Shown: piece by piece, positions 12,191 through 26,874 of the stretch
Numbering within the stretch: position 1 is the stretch's first letter
How the letters are laid out: the number at the start of each line of letters is the position of its first letter
NCBI GenBank assembly: GCA_019843655.1
Contig: JACDQD010000011.1
Location: 5,560,604-5,624,603 of the forward strand
Length of the DNA stretch: 64,000 bases
Direction: 5' to 3'
DNA from: Lethocerus indicus
Lineage: Eukaryota; Arthropoda; Insecta; Hemiptera; Belostomatidae
Made by a program: the position numbers and the translations under genes
Notes under the pieces: generated by a model
What the model saw: only the letters and a program-made list of their open reading frames with translations
Databases searched by the model: none
What the model was told of the DNA's origin: nothing

Positions 12191-15100
12191 ATGTTATCCA
12201 AGTGCAGCAAGTTTTTCAGGCTTTTACCTAAATCCGTTATAAATCCAGTCAGATTTTCTTCGCAATACTATCCAATAGATGAGAACATTTACGGACTCAC
12301 CAGTGAACAGCAGCAGGTGAGTTAAATCCTTATCTGGCTTGTTGATAAGGTCTTCAAAATGACACAGGATTTCAGTTTATAACAACAATTTTTGTCCCCT
12401 ACAGTTGAGGCAAGCTATATTCAATTATGCCCAGAAGGAGCTGGCTCCCAAAGCGGCAGAAATAGATAAGACAAATAACTTCAAGGATATTCAGGTAACC
12501 AATATTTTGTTATTACCTTGAGTCAGTTTGACACTCCCCTGCCGTCTATTTAGAATAAACTGTTGCGCTAAAGCTATAACTGATAGTTTATTCCTTTAGA
12601 AATTTTGGAAGGGACTCGGTTCACTTGGTGCTTTAGGTATAACCGTAAAACCTGAGTATGGCGGAAGTGGAGGATCTTACTTGGACCATGTTATACTTAT
12701 GGAAGAAATATCCAGGGCCTCCGGAGCAATAGGCCTCAGCTATGGAGCTCATTCCAATCTCTGTGTTAATCAGATACATAGAAATGGGACCGAAGAGCAA
12801 AAACGTAAATACCTTCCAAAGGTAAGGATATACAGATAAAAACAATATGTATTCTTAGAAACATGCTTTATTATGGCAGTTTTATCCAGTTAGGTACTGT
12901 ATGGTTAATACAGCAAATTTCAATGCTCTTGTTTGGTTATGTAACTTGATCCAATCCATGGGGCAGTTATAATTTTGCTATCAGTGTCTGTAAGGTTACG
13001 GTTAGCTCACTGGCACTATATCTGTTACATGTCTGTAGTGTTCATAAGTGTATAAACACAATTTTTATTTGTTTAATTATGATGGGCAAAAAGATAAATA
13101 ACACAATAGTTAAGAACCAAGGCAATATAAGTTACCAATATAAATGTTTGAACTCTGAGTTATAATCGAATTGTTATAGTGTCATAATACATTTGGCTAA
13201 ATAAATCTGTCCATTATAGTATTATAATTTGTCTATATCTAATAGGCGGACGTTACTCATAAAATCTGTTTTGTTTTCATATATAAGCTGTGCTCAGGTG
13301 AACATATGGGTGCATTGGCAATGTCCGAGCCTGGTTCAGGTTCTGATGTTGTTTCAATGAAGCTAAAGGCAGAAAAGAAGGGTGACTATTATGTGCTCAA
13401 CGGTAACAAATTCTGGATAACAAACGGGCCGATAGCGGACGTGCTAGTGGTAAGAAAATATTAACGGTATAATCTATTTATGACTGGTAATTTAACATCA
13501 CTTATGTTATTGCTTGTTTGGCCGTGGACTAGGTTAATTAAGTCTGCTTGCCGTCATCTGAGGCATCACTTTAGTGATACAATGAGGTGCTTATCACATG
13601 AAATATGCTATAAGCACAGCCACTATACCTTTTGGTACAACTTATATAATGTTATGTAGTGAAGATGGAACCAGTCTTGGAACCAAACAAGCTAGAATTA
13701 GCAGATAATCACATGAGTGATGATGTTCTCTATCATTCCATCCCAATAATTATTTTAAACCAAATTTTGATACTTTGACACTCTTAAACAGTTTACTCTT
13801 TCCATTTAATCATTTCTCAGATACAATTTATTATTAAAAATACAAAGATAATAATTGAAAATGCAAAAATGTGTAGTTCAGTTTTTTATTTTAAAATTAT
13901 TGAAAACAATGTATAATTTGTCTTTATTAAAAATCACTTTTACATATATTCTTAGTATGACTATTTACAGTATATTTTTAAACAATATTTGAAATTGTAA
14001 TAGGTTTATGCTCGAACAGATCCAAATGCAACAAAATCTCAGCATGGTATTTCAACTTTCATAATAGAAAAAGGAATGGAGGGATTCAAAACAGCTCAGA
14101 AGCTTGATAAATTGGGAATGAGAGGATCTGACACTGGAGAATTAATATTTGAGGACTGCAAAGTTCCGGGTAAATTAAACAATTCTTATTGCTTTTTAAA
14201 AAAGTTTCATCTATATTAATTTATATTTTACTGTTCTTATACAAATTATATGCAATATGATTAATCCTGAACATCAATTTGAATGGTTTATTATGATTTT
14301 ATGAATACCACAAACTATTTTCTGTAACAAATCAATAATTAAAGTCGTAAATTAAACACATTAGAGTTTTTAAATAGAAAAAGTTGTTCATCCTGTATTA
14401 TACTTTTAGCTTCAAACATGCTTGGTCCTGAAAACAAAGGGATATACATACTCTTCAGTGGACTGGATTTGGAAAGGCTTGTTCTCTCTGGAGGGCCATT
14501 GGGGTATGTTTCTTAAAAATATTTTTCATTTATATACTACCATATATTTCTTCTATTTTTACTGTATTGTCTTATATTTATTTACTTCCAGATTGATGCA
14601 AGCTGCATGCGATACAGCATTTGAATATGCTCATGTGAGGAAACAATTTGACCAACGAATTGGGGAATTTCAAATGATGCAGGTAATTTAATTTTTCTGT
14701 TTAACAGAATTGTAGACATTTCTTCTTGTTTATTAAACATTCATCTGGTTAAGTTGTGCATTAATAAGAAAAAAATGGAATAGTTAATAAATTGAAACAT
14801 TCAGAAACATTAGGAGGTTTTTTCTTAAAGATTAAAATTATATTAAACTAGGGATTTGCTTTCTTAAAATTAAAAATCAACAATTGGTTTTCTTCAGGGT
14901 TTTAAATAATTTATCAGTTTAAATTTTAGATTATCTTTCATTATATTTTGCTGAATTATTTTTTTATAAAATTGGGTCTGACAAGTTAGTTATAAATTTA
15001 CTATTGAACAAAAAAATTCTTAATTTTTCTTTCTGACTAAATACATATAGAATGCACTATTTGAATTTTTATTGAATCTAATTTCTTTCTCTTTACTCTT

Positions 15101-16247
15101 TGTCCTACTAATCATTACCTAACTGCTTATATCTAGCCTCTAACCCTAACCCCCATTAATACATATATTTCCTACCCAAATGTTCTTATCTTGTGTTTCC
15201 CCTGAATACCTATGTACCACCCATTTAAGTCCTTATCTTACATATCTGTAGTGTTAATATTATAAAAATAATTCTACATTAATAAAATTCAAATTTGTTC
15301 ATGCAATCAACGTTATCTTAACAATAAGTTGATGTCCCCAATAATAAACACTTGGGGGGTGATTAATTTAATTTCGCATTGCACAGTTGTGGAATAATTT
15401 TATTTGTTGATCCTTTATTTAAGCCACAAAACTAACAATTTCAGGGCATGCTAGCCGATATGTACGTGAGACTTAGTTCGAGTCGAAGCTACATCTACAA
15501 TGTAGCAAGGGCATGTGATTCTGGCTCCGTGAACAGGAAGGACTGTGCTGGTGTCCTCATGTTTTCATCAGAAGCTGCTACTCAAGTTGCTCTGGATGCA
15601 ATCCAGTGCTTAGGTATACTTTAAATTACTGTTATTTGTTACAATATTTAATTTAGAATTAAAATATAGATTTATAATACATTAAATGAGAAGCCACAGT
15701 AGCTCATTGGCCAGAGGAATTTCTTTCAAACAATTGACTAGGAAGTGACAATAGTTTGTCCTTAATGCACATTGTAGCTTGTAAAACACTAAGAAAAGAA
15801 ATGGACCATTTTTATTTCTAAATTTCAATAAATTTGAAAATTTAATGTTTTATTGTTTGGATGTTGAAGATGTTTTGATTGATCCTGTTTAATTCATAAA
15901 AACTTTGGAGCCTTTTTAGTGGTACTAAATATTTTGTTAATGGCTTTGCAATTTGCTTATTTCAGTTTTGGTTTAAGTCCCCTATATTGGATGATTGTAA
16001 ATGACTCACATCTAGTAATGGGTTTTGATTGATATTATTATATGGGCATTGTTAAATTATTATAGAATTACTGAATTTATTCATATTGCAATAATTTTAT
16101 CCCTTCGACACAGGTGGTAATGGTTATATCAATGACTACCCGACTGGCAGAATAATGAGAGATGCAAAACTGTACGAAATTGGAGCTGGTACCAATCAAG
16201 TTCGACGACTTGTGATTGGAAGGGCAATCAATGCAGAATACTCATAA
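12191..16247 (+). CDS. IVD: Isovaleryl-CoA dehydrogenase, mitochondrial, nine exons
   Basis: An FAD-dependent acyl-CoA dehydrogenase of the mitochondrial matrix. It oxidises isovaleryl-CoA to 3-methylcrotonyl-CoA in leucine breakdown and passes electrons to ETF. Exons 12191-12316, 12405-12494, 12600-12821, 13288-13449, 14004-14169, 14410-14503, 14592-14682, 15445-15613 and 16114-16247 join in phase to 417 aa (human precursor about 423-426). Residues 1 to about 25 are basic and hydroxylated without acids, as in a mitochondrial presequence. Family motifs are [54 protein letters not shown] and [18 protein letters not shown]. The segment [15 protein letters not shown] carries the catalytic Glu (residue 277) in the position peculiar to IVD rather than the C-terminal position of other family members. 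The end reads [10 protein letters not shown] and [18 protein letters not shown]. No breaks were seen. Confidence 0.96.
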
Positions 16248-17798
16248 ACGTGAGTAGTTACATACTCAAAAATTAAAAGTGCTCAATTACAAATTTTATA
16301 TTAAACTTCTTAAATATAGTTTTATCACTAATTCTAAACTTTAAAATATAATAAATTTTAAGAAATATGCATATAAAAATACAAATATGAATTTTATTTT
16401 TTATTCATAGTTTAGTACTGAAAATTTAATTGAAAAAAATATATTGTTAGATATATTCTTCTGGAAGTAAGAAAAAATGGAACCCCTTAACATTTTTCAC
16501 TGGGTACCTAATCCAGTCAACTTTTAAACACATATATTACTATTACTTATTTTTTTTTTGTTTTGGGTAAATGTTATACTCACGTCATTAAATGCTCTTC
16601 ATTATTTGGTTGTTGAATGAATAAAAAAAAACACTCTAGCATTGAACATGAAGCATTGAATTCTGGTTCAATTAAATTTCATAAATTGTTGAATATCTAT
16701 CCTTCTTATGTCATCTGACTTAAATTATCTTTTAACTATGGACTTTGTTAACAATGGAAATGATGGACCTCAAACATTTTATAAATATATATTTTTGTAT
16801 TCTGTTATGAAAATAAAGTGATTTGTTATTTTAGCTTTCTGTAGGTTAGTTTAGCATCACCTTTGTATTTTAAATATTTTCCCATGCATGGAATAGTTTA
16901 TTTTCATTGTCTGTAAAGTTAAAACTGTTTAATGATTTTTAATGCCAAATAAGAACATTAGGCATAATAATTATAGGAAATCACCAGATAAAATGTTATA
17001 AAAAAATTAACTCCAGTTTCATATTATATATTAGACAAATAATTTACATTGTAGTCAGGAAGATCAAATGAAATTTACATTTATTATTCTAAGAATTTAA
17101 TAATTAAATTATAAACATCTTATGTACTCAGTTGATAGAACAGTCCTCTGCATATGAAATAATAACTTTACGCGCTCCTTAATTTTTTTCATTTCATAAA
17201 ATCACCATAAACAATTCAGTATTATAATACAATTTAAATATATCATTTTTTCAAGTTAAATATCATTAATTATAATTGACACTTTTCATATTTCAAAGGG
17301 AAGTAGGAGAAATATTGGAATTACCCTTCAACTGGAAAGGTATTGAACACATATATTTATATATGTATTTACATATATATATATAAAGATTTGACATTCT
17401 AATAATAATTATAATAATTAGTAGTAGTTATATTAGTTACAACTTAATTCTAATTAGTGATAATTGTCTTGGTAACTGAAAAATATATAGAACCAAAGAG
17501 CTATATGAAAATAATATGATGACTAGAATTTACACTCAACTTAAAATAAATTTATAAACTAAATAAAAGTAAAACATAATTATATGACAACTCGAAAATT
17601 AACAAGGTTATTTTAATGAAACAAAATTATCATTAGACAATTTCATAATAAATTAATTCAAAGTCCGTTAAATTAAACAAATAATATTAAACAAAATTAA
17701 GACATTTCACTAGTTCTTATATTTAATAATTAAATTCATATTCCTTAAGACTTTTAGGTTATATTTAACCAATCTTAATATTTTTTATATTCGGTCGT
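16248..17798. other. Convergent 3' ends of the IVD (+) and Zasp (-) genes
   Basis: About 1.55 kb separates the two stop codons, which face each other. The stretch is very AT-rich and holds AATAAA for the plus strand at 16812 and its complement TTTATT at 17080-17085 for the minus strand. An imperfect TA-rich tract lies at about 17350-17387. No coding exon is seen. Confidence 0.5.
16812..16817 (+). terminator. Poly(A) signal AATAAA of the IVD gene
   Basis: AATAAA lies 565 bases past the IVD stop codon on the same strand and before the convergent Zasp gene. Closer variants may also be used. Confidence 0.35.
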
Positions 17799-17891
17799 TT
17801 AGAAACCACCTTCGGTTTGTACCATGTGCATAAGTCGCTTGAACGTGTGGCTTTGCTGAATCTCTTCGTTCGATACACCGATAGAATTGAT
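17799..17891 (-). CDS. Zasp66: Zasp terminal coding exon
   Basis: Codes INSIGVSNEEIQQSHTFKRL and MHMVQTEGGF, then TAA at 17799. The QSHTFKRL segment resembles the QS-x-x-F-x-x-L element before the LIM domain in PDLIM proteins. Here the protein stops instead, with no LIM domain. Confidence 0.8.
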   Translation of the reverse strand: MNSIGVSNEEIQQSHTFKRLMHMVQTEGGF

Positions 17892-20800
17892 CTGGAAATT
17901 TATTCAAAAATTTATTACATTTCAATTAACCTGGAAAATTCTCACAAGCATGTTTAAACGTGAAAAGCATTGTGCGGACAATGAACAGGCAATTTTCTTT
18001 ATGGAAGCTTTTTTTAGACATGGAGTTGTGAGTTGCTTTGAGATCCGCCGTTAAGATGAATTGAGGCTTAGTTAGCGTGCTCATTCTATCGCCAACAGTA
18101 TACAACAATGTAACACTCAAGTCCCCACGTTAGATGGAACGTTGAAAGATGCGATGAATCAAGCTACAGAATGTATAATGTGTGACATTATATTCAGTGA
18201 AATGAGCCGCAGAAATGATAAATAATGCCACTAATCCATGCAGTCTACTTAACTTGACCACTTACATGATGCATGTGCGGTCCAGGTACAGGATGTGGTA
18301 CTGATCTCTGATAGAAAAGGAATTTATTTTTCATACACTTCATTCACAACTAAATTATAAGCTAATTTCTAAACTAATCAAATTGTTAAACAATCTATCA
18401 AATGATCACTTTGTCTAAGAATTATTTTGTTTTTTTAACTTCAGTATCAATTAAACTGTACTTACGGGTTGAGCTGGTGGTGTTTTCTGAAACAGAAAGT
18501 AAATTTTTAAAGTGAAAAATCAAAGGAAGATTAATATATAACATTTTGTCTTCTACCAAGGAAAGATACCAATAAATTTATTACTCTTCTATTGTTCTTA
18601 AATTAAAAAAAAAAATGTTTTATTATATACTTGTTTTAAATTTGGACCAGGATTGGTCAATATATAGGCAGAAGACAATTTCTTTAACAGTTTTAAATGT
18701 CTCAATAAACTCTAAACTTCTGTAGGGTGTAACTTCCCCTGATGCTTACCTTGGTTGGTGCAAAAACTTTCGGCTGTATCGGGACAACCTCCTGCATATC
18801 GGCTAACTCCTCATCCTGCAGCGCTTTGTAAGTCTCGGATTTAGAAGGGTCATACACAACTGTCTTCATGTAACTATAATGCGGTGGGAATTAAAATAAA
18901 AAAAAAAGAAACATATAACAAAATCTTCTGTGTCTATGTCACAGTTATATGACGTAGAATTTAAATTGTTAATATTTTGAAATAAAAGCCTCTAGAATTC
19001 TAGAAAATTGCTTGAGTGTTGATAAAATATGAAAAATTTAGGTTTTTGCTTGTCTTATCCTGTTTATTCCATTTAAAATAGAATTCTTCAAATTTTAATC
19101 TTTTTCTACTAAGAAAATTACGAATCAATTACTTATTGTTGTTTGATACTAAAATCTAATTTTAATTTGTGGGTTCTGATCTGTTATCATGACCACATAT
19201 ATAATATATTAGGTTTCTTTTTGCCATATCCTGTCTGCTATATTTTCAATAAATAATTTGTTTTCACTTTAAATATTTCTAAGAAAATTATACAAAGTAG
19301 TTGATTGATAATAAGATTTTGATATTTATATTAGTTAATTCTGCTATTTTATCATGCCCATATCATCTTATTTTTTAAATAATTAGCTGTTTAATTAGAG
19401 TCCGAAATAACAATAAGATTGATAGAGAGGGGTGTGACTGTAAATAAGTGGACGTCATATCAAGAAATGTGCTTCATGTAATTGTTAAAATGATGTTACA
19501 ACATGCACAGAATACAATTTACGTAGTCATAATTGCAATACAATATTACATTGTGCTCGAGACAATTAAACAACTCATTGCAATGCATGCTTTATTTAAA
19601 AAATAATCGACTAAGTATATCCTAAGACTTAACGCAATCATAACATTTTACAGTCTCACATATGTTCTAAATATGTTATTTTTATGCATACCTCTGTCTC
19701 ATAAAAGATACATTTTAAAACCCTATGTAGCCAGAAGCGAATAAGCAAAAATCATACAAGCATTTTCATAGTTAGTCTCTTAGTCTAATGTTAGTTAGAA
19801 TCATACAAAAGTTTTAGATGTATACAAGTCTATATTTATATGAAGTAGAATAGGGGGGGGGGGTCCTGCGTAGGCAGTATGAATTATTATACTAAACCAG
19901 TTTCGGCTTTTCGCCATTTTACTGAGGAATTAATATAAGAGGCCGGGAGGGACGATTTGGATTGTAAACTCTTACCGTCGAAAAGGGCAAAGGTGGCGGT
20001 TAGTCGGTGTTAATTTTGAATCGCTTGAAAAATGTCTAATTCTGTACGCAGCCGTACTTAAGTGCGCGGTAAACCTGTGTTTCCAGTGTTCGGATGAATC
20101 CTGGAACTGCAAATTATTCTCTTATTAGTCATGCGCCGAATAATGTAGATTAGAGAAATTAGTGAAATGCGTACAGCCGCACAATGTCGGACGCGATAGC
20201 GTTCCGATACAATATCGTATTAGTTGCATTCGCATTTGCATCGGCCCCCGATAAGCGTTATCATTCTCAATCGCATTCCCCTTCAAGCACTCTCTAAGGC
20301 CTTATCTGATGCGGCGATACTTGCCTAAGTGTCGGGTTCGATCTGGGTAGTGTTGGCGACGGATTAGCCCTGAAATCCATAATAAAACTCTCTGTAAACA
20401 GGCTACTTATTTAAAAATAATTTATCGAATTATTTCCTCTTTAAAATTAAAACTTAGCTAATTCATTTCTTAAATTAGATCACAGTAGAAATTCATTAAC
20501 GGGCCCACTGTCGGTCCTCCAATTAACTATTTTAGTACATGACTATATTTAGTGAATTTAATTAATCTATTTGATTTAAAAATCTTGTCTGGGTGGACTA
20601 GAAGCATCCTGTCAGCACTGAGATACCGCGGACTCTCGTATTGTTCAGGGGACGCCTACTGAAGGTGGCGAGAAGCCGGGAGGGGACAATTGCAAAAACC
20701 ATTATCCGGTCTGACCTTATTCTAGAAACTACTCGAAATAAATATAAAATTGATAAATAGATATTCGGGGTACTTACGGTAAACCGACTTGGGCGTTTAT

Positions 20801-23800
20801 CGTGTCAACAATATTCTGATCCGAATAGAGCCCGATGGGTGAATTGAACTGCTTGTGAACTACCTAGAAGTCAGGACACCGTCAAATTATTCAACGAAAG
20901 GGAGATATCAAATTTTGAGAGAGTTTGAGAAAAACCAAAAAGAAAAAAAATCCATAACCAATCGAGCTTCTGCCGACGATAAAACACCCAGATAATAACG
21001 CCTTCCTGGATAGGGTGTCGACTTCTAGGCTGAGTAAGAGTACTTTTTCTTTGGTTAATTCTCTTTTCTGGCTGACATTTGTAAAGATTTTTCTCCAGAT
21101 ACTGGCCACTGGTACTTGAACCTCCAAATCTGAACCATCGTTGCTCCTCTTCATCGTCGTCTCATTCAATTTCTTTTTATAGACAAACTAATTTCAAAAT
21201 GTAGCATCTGAACATTTTTCACGTTTGTTTTATTAAAAAAAAATTTTTTTAATTAAAATCACAATTCGACTCTCGTTTATATTTGATTATATTCGGGTTC
21301 CGAAGAGGCGTTTTTTTTGGCGTCAATTTTAAAACTGTATTTACGTATTGTTTATTTTACATAAAAAATAAAATAATATCCACACTCGACCCGTGTAAAC
21401 GGCAAAACTCGAGAAGTGTGCAAATTCGCACACGTGCAAAATGTCACACATCAAACATTAGTGGGTTAATTTTTGTTGTTTTTTTTAATTTTAAAGCTCG
21501 TGTGGCAGTTTTTGCGATCTTGTGTCGTTCATCGGTTTCAATTGATATATTCTAAAAATACAAAAATGTTGTACATTCTTATGGAACATTTACGGCCATT
21601 TGTTTTTCGAATTTTAATGTTTTTCCTGTACTAATGATTTTTTTTAGTTACTAACTATAAAACCTGACCATTCGATAGTAATGGAACGTCTGAGTAGGCT
21701 AATTTAATTGTAGCGGTATTATTGCGTAGTTAAATACAATTATAAAATGTTTCATATACTGTAATTGTAGTTGGGAAGATCAGTCAGTTCCACCCATCTT
21801 CAAAGAAAAATTCGATAATTCTGATATGTTTTAGATACTGATTGCGACATGTTGTTCAACAGACTGAAACATGTTTAATATTGTGCCATTTGTTTGGCCA
21901 CGAAGACGACGGTATATCTGTGATACTGCATTTTTAAACGGGGTTAACGTTTAAAAATTCCCATTCCAAAATGAATGAACGGATAAAATTGCTGATTTTT
22001 TTTTTTGGGGGACGTTTTCAGACAAGTAAGTCGTGTCAAATTGTGCAACATGCTCAACACAAACGCCGGTGCGAATTCCACACTGAAATTCAGCTTTTCA
22101 ATTGTGTTTCGGTCGTTTGCCAATAACCAACCGGAATATTTTCTCCTTATTTTCCCCTGTAAAATACAATAAAATAAAACTTTCGCCGGCCAAGAATGGT
22201 CCTATGCAGATTTGTTTCCGGCCGCCATATTCGTATTCGTGTCGCAGCGGCGTTTCGAAACGTCTGCGTCACACGAAAAGAGAAAAAAGAAAATCCGCCA
22301 ATCAAAATTAAAAAAAAGAAAAGAAGCGGACCAAAACCCGTAAAAAAAAAAAGGAAACAATTTTCTTAACCTGTTTTCCTATTTCCTCTTCCACTTTCTG
22401 CAACGTTTGGTCGGCAACCTGAAGTAATATAATCGACAATACGTCATCTATTATTCCGTCATCAACTTAATTTAAAACAAAAACAACATGGACTGCCAGT
22501 GGTGGGATGTAATGAAATCATTTTCTGAGATATTCGAATAATATTCAGTTTTTTTCAGTATTTTTTTTTTTTTTCAAACCATTTATTCAATAACGTCAGT
22601 CACAATTGTGATACACACTGCTTATAGTCTACAACACACATTTTTCATGATTCTCTTCGGTAGGATCAATTTGAAATTTTTCATCACACAAAAATAACAA
22701 CACACTGAAGCAAATATTATTCCCCTAGGTGAGACCGGGACACTATTCGGATTAATTGAATCGTCTAGCCTTGTTGCAAACAAAATTACAACAGTTTTAA
22801 GTATCTCTGAAATTAATTTAAATTCTGATACATTTAAAAGTGATCAATTTTCAGCACAATTAAACGCAGTTTTTTGGATTTTTTGTTTACGATTTAAGCA
22901 TGTAAGAGTATACCTTGTGTTTGGTGGCAAGGTCTGGCAGTAGGGGATGGGGAGGCGCTTGTCTGAACATCGGGTTGGGATGATGCCGAAGGTAGGACTG
23001 TGTCGGCAGCGAGTCCTTCTTCACTTTGGCACCGGGCAACACCAGCGGAGTTGTTCTGTAAGGCTGTCAACAATTATTTTTTATTATTCACTAATAATAA
23101 CAACTGTAATTAGGTTTATAATCGGTCTTGTGTGGGCGTTCTCGCCGTCTTCGGCGGGTTTAGTCGGCGATAAAAACGTTGTCGGCCGAAGGAATTCTAC
23201 TGAAGACGGCCTTGGGCCGGTCTAGAATAAGACCAATTTGGGGGCGAATTTTATAAAGTTCCAAGAATGAACATACGTTTATTATTATTACAGACTAATA
23301 CACACGCATTTTACAGTGCTGACACTATGCTTTATCGGCGGCCTATACTCACTATATTATTCCGTCACGAAAGCTTACATACATAACAACAGTAACAGTA
23401 ATCTGCAATCTGGAATATCATAGCCAAAACTGTCATATTTTCTGCTTGAGAATCTGAATGGGGTCTTGTAGGGCGTTAGATCTCTTTAGAAAGAATATTT
23501 TCCGCGTTAAACATCGTCGTTTTAATTAATTCGATAGAAAAAAATAAATGGACATGAACACAGAAAGATATACACGTTTTTATAAATCGTATATGAAACG
23601 TACGGTGTTGATTTATTGAAAAATATAATTATTGCAAATCATTTTCAGGTAAAATGGTGCTATCCCACCTTATCGATCCCAAGCGACGGGCCAAATCAAT
23701 CGATCGAATTTATAGTACAATTAAATTCAAATAATTAAATTTCACGCCAATTCTTTTTCCCAACGAACTTTCAGAAAGCATAGATAGAATATGGAAACCA

Positions 23801-23852
23801 CTGATGTAGGATGAATGAATGCTGTGTTGTGAAAATAACGATTGTAAATTAT

Positions 23853-23904
<52 letters not shown>

Positions 23905-26826
23905 ATACGGTTTTATGGTGCGCACATTTATGACTAAATTTTGTTTTGTAAACACAACGCAAGGAAATACAAACACACAGACACGGGTATGTATGTTTCG
24001 CGGTCGGGAGAGGTGTTTTATGTAAAAGGCGCCGTTATTTATAGTCATAAAACGGACAGGATAGTTCGACTAGAGTCCGACTATTTTTAGACTGTGACCC
24101 AGTTGGATATCATAATGAACTATTTTCGGAGTTAATTTTCGTTCGGCGCCCGGCTTTGAATTTAAAAATATTCCCGCTTTTCATTTTCGGCCGCCCCGAA
24201 ATGAAAACTTCGGTCGTTCAACAAGTACGAATATAGCGGTCACAAATACGAGGCGAGAAGCGACACCGGAAAAAGTGTCACCGCCGGGTGTCTACTTCTA
24301 TGAATTAACTTACAAATCCATTGTACTCATAATTTATAAAAGGTATATTGTACAATGAAAAAGGGGGGTAAATACCAGACTGTATAGCAGGAACATCACA
24401 GGCTTTACGGTCTTATAGGTCCACTCGCCAAGATAATAGGTATAATTTAGGTATTAGGCTGTTTTATGGGGTTTTATTTTGTCAGTAACACACCGAGGTA
24501 CTTAATGCGTTGGCGCGGGTAAATACTTCGTTATTTTTTAAAAATGTATTTCTATAGCCCAATCGTCCATTGCCATTGCTTTACTTTAATCGAAAATTGT
24601 TTCTCTTTTTACAGCAAAATTTTGCGAAAGAATTTTTTCTATGATTTTTCGAAAAACATTCTTCGCGGGAAATAATCCCTTCGCGGAATTCCACCACCCC
24701 CTCCACGGTTCTCATATTTAAATTTAGTCCCGGTTCACGCCTAAGTATCAAGTTTTGGCTGCTAGAAGGCGTTGTTGTGTACGGGCAACACGCGGGGGGC
24801 ATTAATATTAACGCCGGTCTATTTATAGAACGCCGGCCGATTCAGAACTGGTTCTCAACTTGGGAGTTTGAAGTTCACAAACGCCGTTTGTTCTTGAAAC
24901 GCGGGGCGGGGGGAAGGTGGCGGGGGGTCTTGAACCCCAAGTTTAAACTCGTTGATAAGTGTACAGATCAAAGGTCAGCGTAGTGACCTCTACGCTGTAC
25001 AACGTGAACGGCTGCTCCGATTCTCACCAATAATAAATACAATTGTTCGTCTCTATGTCGACCAATGCGGGCTGATTAGAAAATCGCTATTAGGATAGAA
25101 AATCGCCACAATCGGTATTAGGTTTTTCTAGTATGAAATATTTGTTCACAACCCCCTCCCCCCTAATTATGGTTCCTGCGACTATACAAAGAAATTAATG
25201 CAAAGACCGCTAAAATAAAATAAATTCCAAACGAATTTAACAAACATGTTTCTTCGTTGTTTTCCCACTTCCTTTCGGGAAAAACTTTGCTGGACCACCA
25301 GAATCTGAGTGGAAGCGAAGAGGGGGCAGCGCGAAGAAGAGCCGGTACTTTTCCGATGTTGGCTCGCGCTTTATAACCGGGCCCGTTATAAATAGCCGGC
25401 GGGGGACGTCAATGGCTTGCATTAGAACGAGCAAATAATGACCCGGTTTAGTTTTTCTTTCCAGCCGAACCGATACCGAAAGGGAGGTAGTTCGGATTCG
25501 AAGAACCCGAGAGGCCGCCGCCTGAGGGAGTTTCTTCTCATTTTATACCTATAATTATTTTGGCCGGGAGCGCGCCCCCCGTACTAAGTTTAGAGGAACG
25601 GCACCTGCTGCTGCCTCCCTTCCTCAACGTTACGCAATTTGGCGCAACGCGAAATACGTTAGGCCACCGCCTCAGTGGCCTTTCGCGGTCAACAAATAAT
25701 CAGATAATACAGAAAATAAAATTGGGGCCTTTTTCAAAATCGAGGAATTTTAATTCAATTTTTTTATTTAACGATATTTTTAAAATATTTTTATTTAAAA
25801 ATATTTTTCGAATTTAAAAATATATTTAACCCTCTATGGGCCCGTGTAACTTTCAGGTCACATTTCAATTTATCGAGATTTTACCAAATAATTTTCGTGA
25901 GATGGCGCATAAATCTTAATCCTATAACGTTGTTAAGACAACCGATATCAATATCAATCTTTTTTTTTTTAAATTTAATACATTTTCATATGAAATTCAC
26001 ACAAAATTTCATATTCATAGTAAACTTCCATTAATCAAGACTAATAAAATTCTAAATTAAAATGTTGCATAATATAAAAATATTTGTTAATTTATTCGAA
26101 AGCAATTCATTAAATATCTCGAAACCAGAAATATATGACTTAGACCACTTTCATAATTATGGGCATATATAATTGCTGATTTTTCGTTCCCCCAATTTTT
26201 TTTGGATTTAAAATAAAAATTCGGCCCATAGAGGGTTCGGAGATGAGGAGAAAGGTGGTAGTGGAAATTCAGGATCCGGGATTTTGCGGAAAATATTTAA
26301 ATATAAATTTTTTTTAATTTAAAAAATAATAAAAGTAACCCTTTGGACGATTTTCCCAGTTTCTGGTATTTTTTTATGAATCCCCAATTGTTCGGATACC
26401 GAATTTGCAACAGTACAATTGACAGTGCTAACAGGACGCTATGCAGTCGTGATAACACGACCAAGCTATTCTGGACTAGTTATAGGAGAATGTTTGCTAT
26501 TTTCATCCTCAACTCGATGTTTTTTTTGTATTCTCTCCAACAGCAGTAGCGTTTCGTAGCGTGACGAGGTACTCGAGAAGTTTTAAGTTCACTCTCATTT
26601 TTAGATGTTTTGGTCTCAATGCTGCCTGAGTTCTATACGAATTTTTACGTAGACACCTATGCTTGGTTAATGTTCCTTTCTTCTGAAGTTCTATAACCAT
26701 ATATTCTGAACTAATTTGTTCTTCTACATCATAAGTCAAGAGAGGGAACAGTGGTCCAAATGGGTCAATGGAGACAGATGACCAGAATCGTGGTAGCACA
26801 TATAAAATTATGTTATCACTCCTTCA

Positions 26827-26874
<48 letters not shown>

